Assembly: GCA_025363325.1 (NCBI GenBank)
Contig: JANYEF010000279.1
Location: 1 to 8,341 of the forward strand
DNA: 8,341 nucleotides
Source of the DNA: Nitrospira sp.
GTDB lineage: Bacteria > Nitrospirota > Nitrospiria > Nitrospirales > Nitrospiraceae
Direction of reading: 5' to 3'
The notes beneath the pieces were generated by a model, which saw only the letters and a list, made by a program, of their open reading frames with translations, was not told the DNA's origin and did no database searches. The translations under genes were made by a program, and so were the position numbers. This document shows, one piece after another, positions 7,843-8,341 of this stretch. Every line of letters starts with the position of its first letter. Position 1 is the stretch's first letter.

Positions 7843-8341
7843 ATGAAGTTTCATATGAAAGGGTGGGCCGTAATGGCCGCCGGAGCGCTGGTGGTTTCTG
7901 CGGCCTCCACCGCATTGGCCATCGAATCGTTCCAAGAGCGCTTTGAGTGGGGCGATATGAGCAAGCCGACGACATTGCAGGGTCGGGTGATCGTGCTCGA
8001 TCCTTACGATGAGGCGGTCTGGATTAACGTGGCTGTGTTCGGCGGCAACGCTGAAAGCGGCTTCTTCTGGCAGAAGATGTTCCCGGGCAAGAACCTCAAG
8101 TTTTATGCCGACAAGGGAGCCTGGGAAGAGCTGAAGAAGATGGGCCGTCCCCATGCGGGACCGGCTGCCGCAAAGGAAGTGCCGCCGTCCAGTACGACGG
8201 ACTTGATCGAGTTTACTGCAACAGAACCAGAGCAGAATCATCGTGTCATTTCCTCGGTCAAGAAGCTTCCGGAAGTGGCCGGTTCCATGGGGAAGCCGCT
8301 GAGCATCTCCGGTCTGCGCTTGAAGGAGTGCGCTGGGAAGA
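7843..8341 (+). CDS. Exported protein of unknown function (3' partial, 166 residues visible)
   Basis: The frame runs open from the ATG at 7843 to the window edge without a stop, so the C-terminus is missing. TAAGGAGG at 7827-7834, 8 nt before the ATG, is an excellent Shine-Dalgarno. Residues 1-26 are a Sec signal peptide with MKFHMKGW, an Ala/Val-rich core and a TALA cleavage site before IESF. The mature part has TLQGRVIVLD at 44-53, strands VWINVAVFGG (59-68), FFWQKMFPGKNLKFYADKGAWEELKKMG (74-101), an Ala/Pro-rich linker (105-115), IEFTATEPEQNHRVISSVKKLPEVAG and SISGLRLKEC near the visible end; C163 is its only cysteine so far. No named family is recognised. It shares with the preceding protein a T-L-x-G-R-V motif and a terminal I-[TS]-G segment at almost equal spacing. 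An overlapping minus-strand open frame is a shadow of this gene. Confidence 0.85.
   Translation, partial: MKFHMKGWAVMAAGALVVSAASTALAIESFQERFEWGDMSKPTTLQGRVIVLDPYDEAVWINVAVFGGNAESGFFWQKMFPGKNLKFYADKGAWEELKKMGRPHAGPAAAKEVPPSSTTDLIEFTATEPEQNHRVISSVKKLPEVAGSMGKPLSISGLRLKECAGK

Noticed and set aside
7654..8241. A 195-codon open frame on the minus strand
   Set aside because: It is antisense to the partial + strand gene at 7843, which has a strong Shine-Dalgarno, a signal peptide and coherent protein composition. The minus frame has no ribosome-binding signal or recognisable motif.

Overview
The window looks like a chromosomal piece of a Gram-negative bacterium of fairly high GC, most probably a Nitrospira-like member of the Nitrospirota. 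That placement is an inference from the protein sequences and has not been searched; what is certain is that the core genes are ordinary bacterial housekeeping genes.

Bases 1 to 6935 hold one co-directional translation and RNA-metabolism cluster on the + strand: the 3' two thirds or less of infB (open at the left edge), a DUF503/YlxP gene, rbfA, truB, rpsO, pnp and an M16 zinc metalloprotease. Spacing is tight (16 nt, a 4-nt GTGA overlap, about 13 nt, 44 nt, 144 nt, 5 nt), so most of it is likely co-transcribed. The products act in translation initiation (IF2), 30S maturation (RbfA), tRNA U55 modification (TruB), the 30S platform (S15) and RNA decay (PNPase). The order infB-ylxP-rbfA-truB-rpsO-pnp-M16 is that of Bacillus subtilis without ribF and the polysaccharide deacetylase gene. 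The 144-nt rpsO-pnp gap is rich in potential stems, as expected for a post-transcriptionally controlled pnp leader.

Bases 6936 to 7279 form an AT-richer gap with no gene. It holds a good sigma-70-type promoter candidate (TTGACA, 17-nt spacer, TACCAT) and three inverted repeats, one of them lying across the promoter spacer and -10 element.

Bases 7280 to 8341 hold a second transcription unit: two small exported proteins of unknown function, the second cut by the right edge. Each has a 26-residue signal peptide ending in ALA, and they share a L-x-G-R-V motif and a terminal I-[TS]-G segment at nearly equal distance, so they may be diverged paralogues. The 47-nt gap between them carries a CCTTAA element that can pair either with an upstream TTAAGG over the first gene's stop codon or with the Shine-Dalgarno region of the second gene. 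This pair and its RNA element are the least ordinary part of the window; nothing here clearly amounts to a new defence or mobile system.
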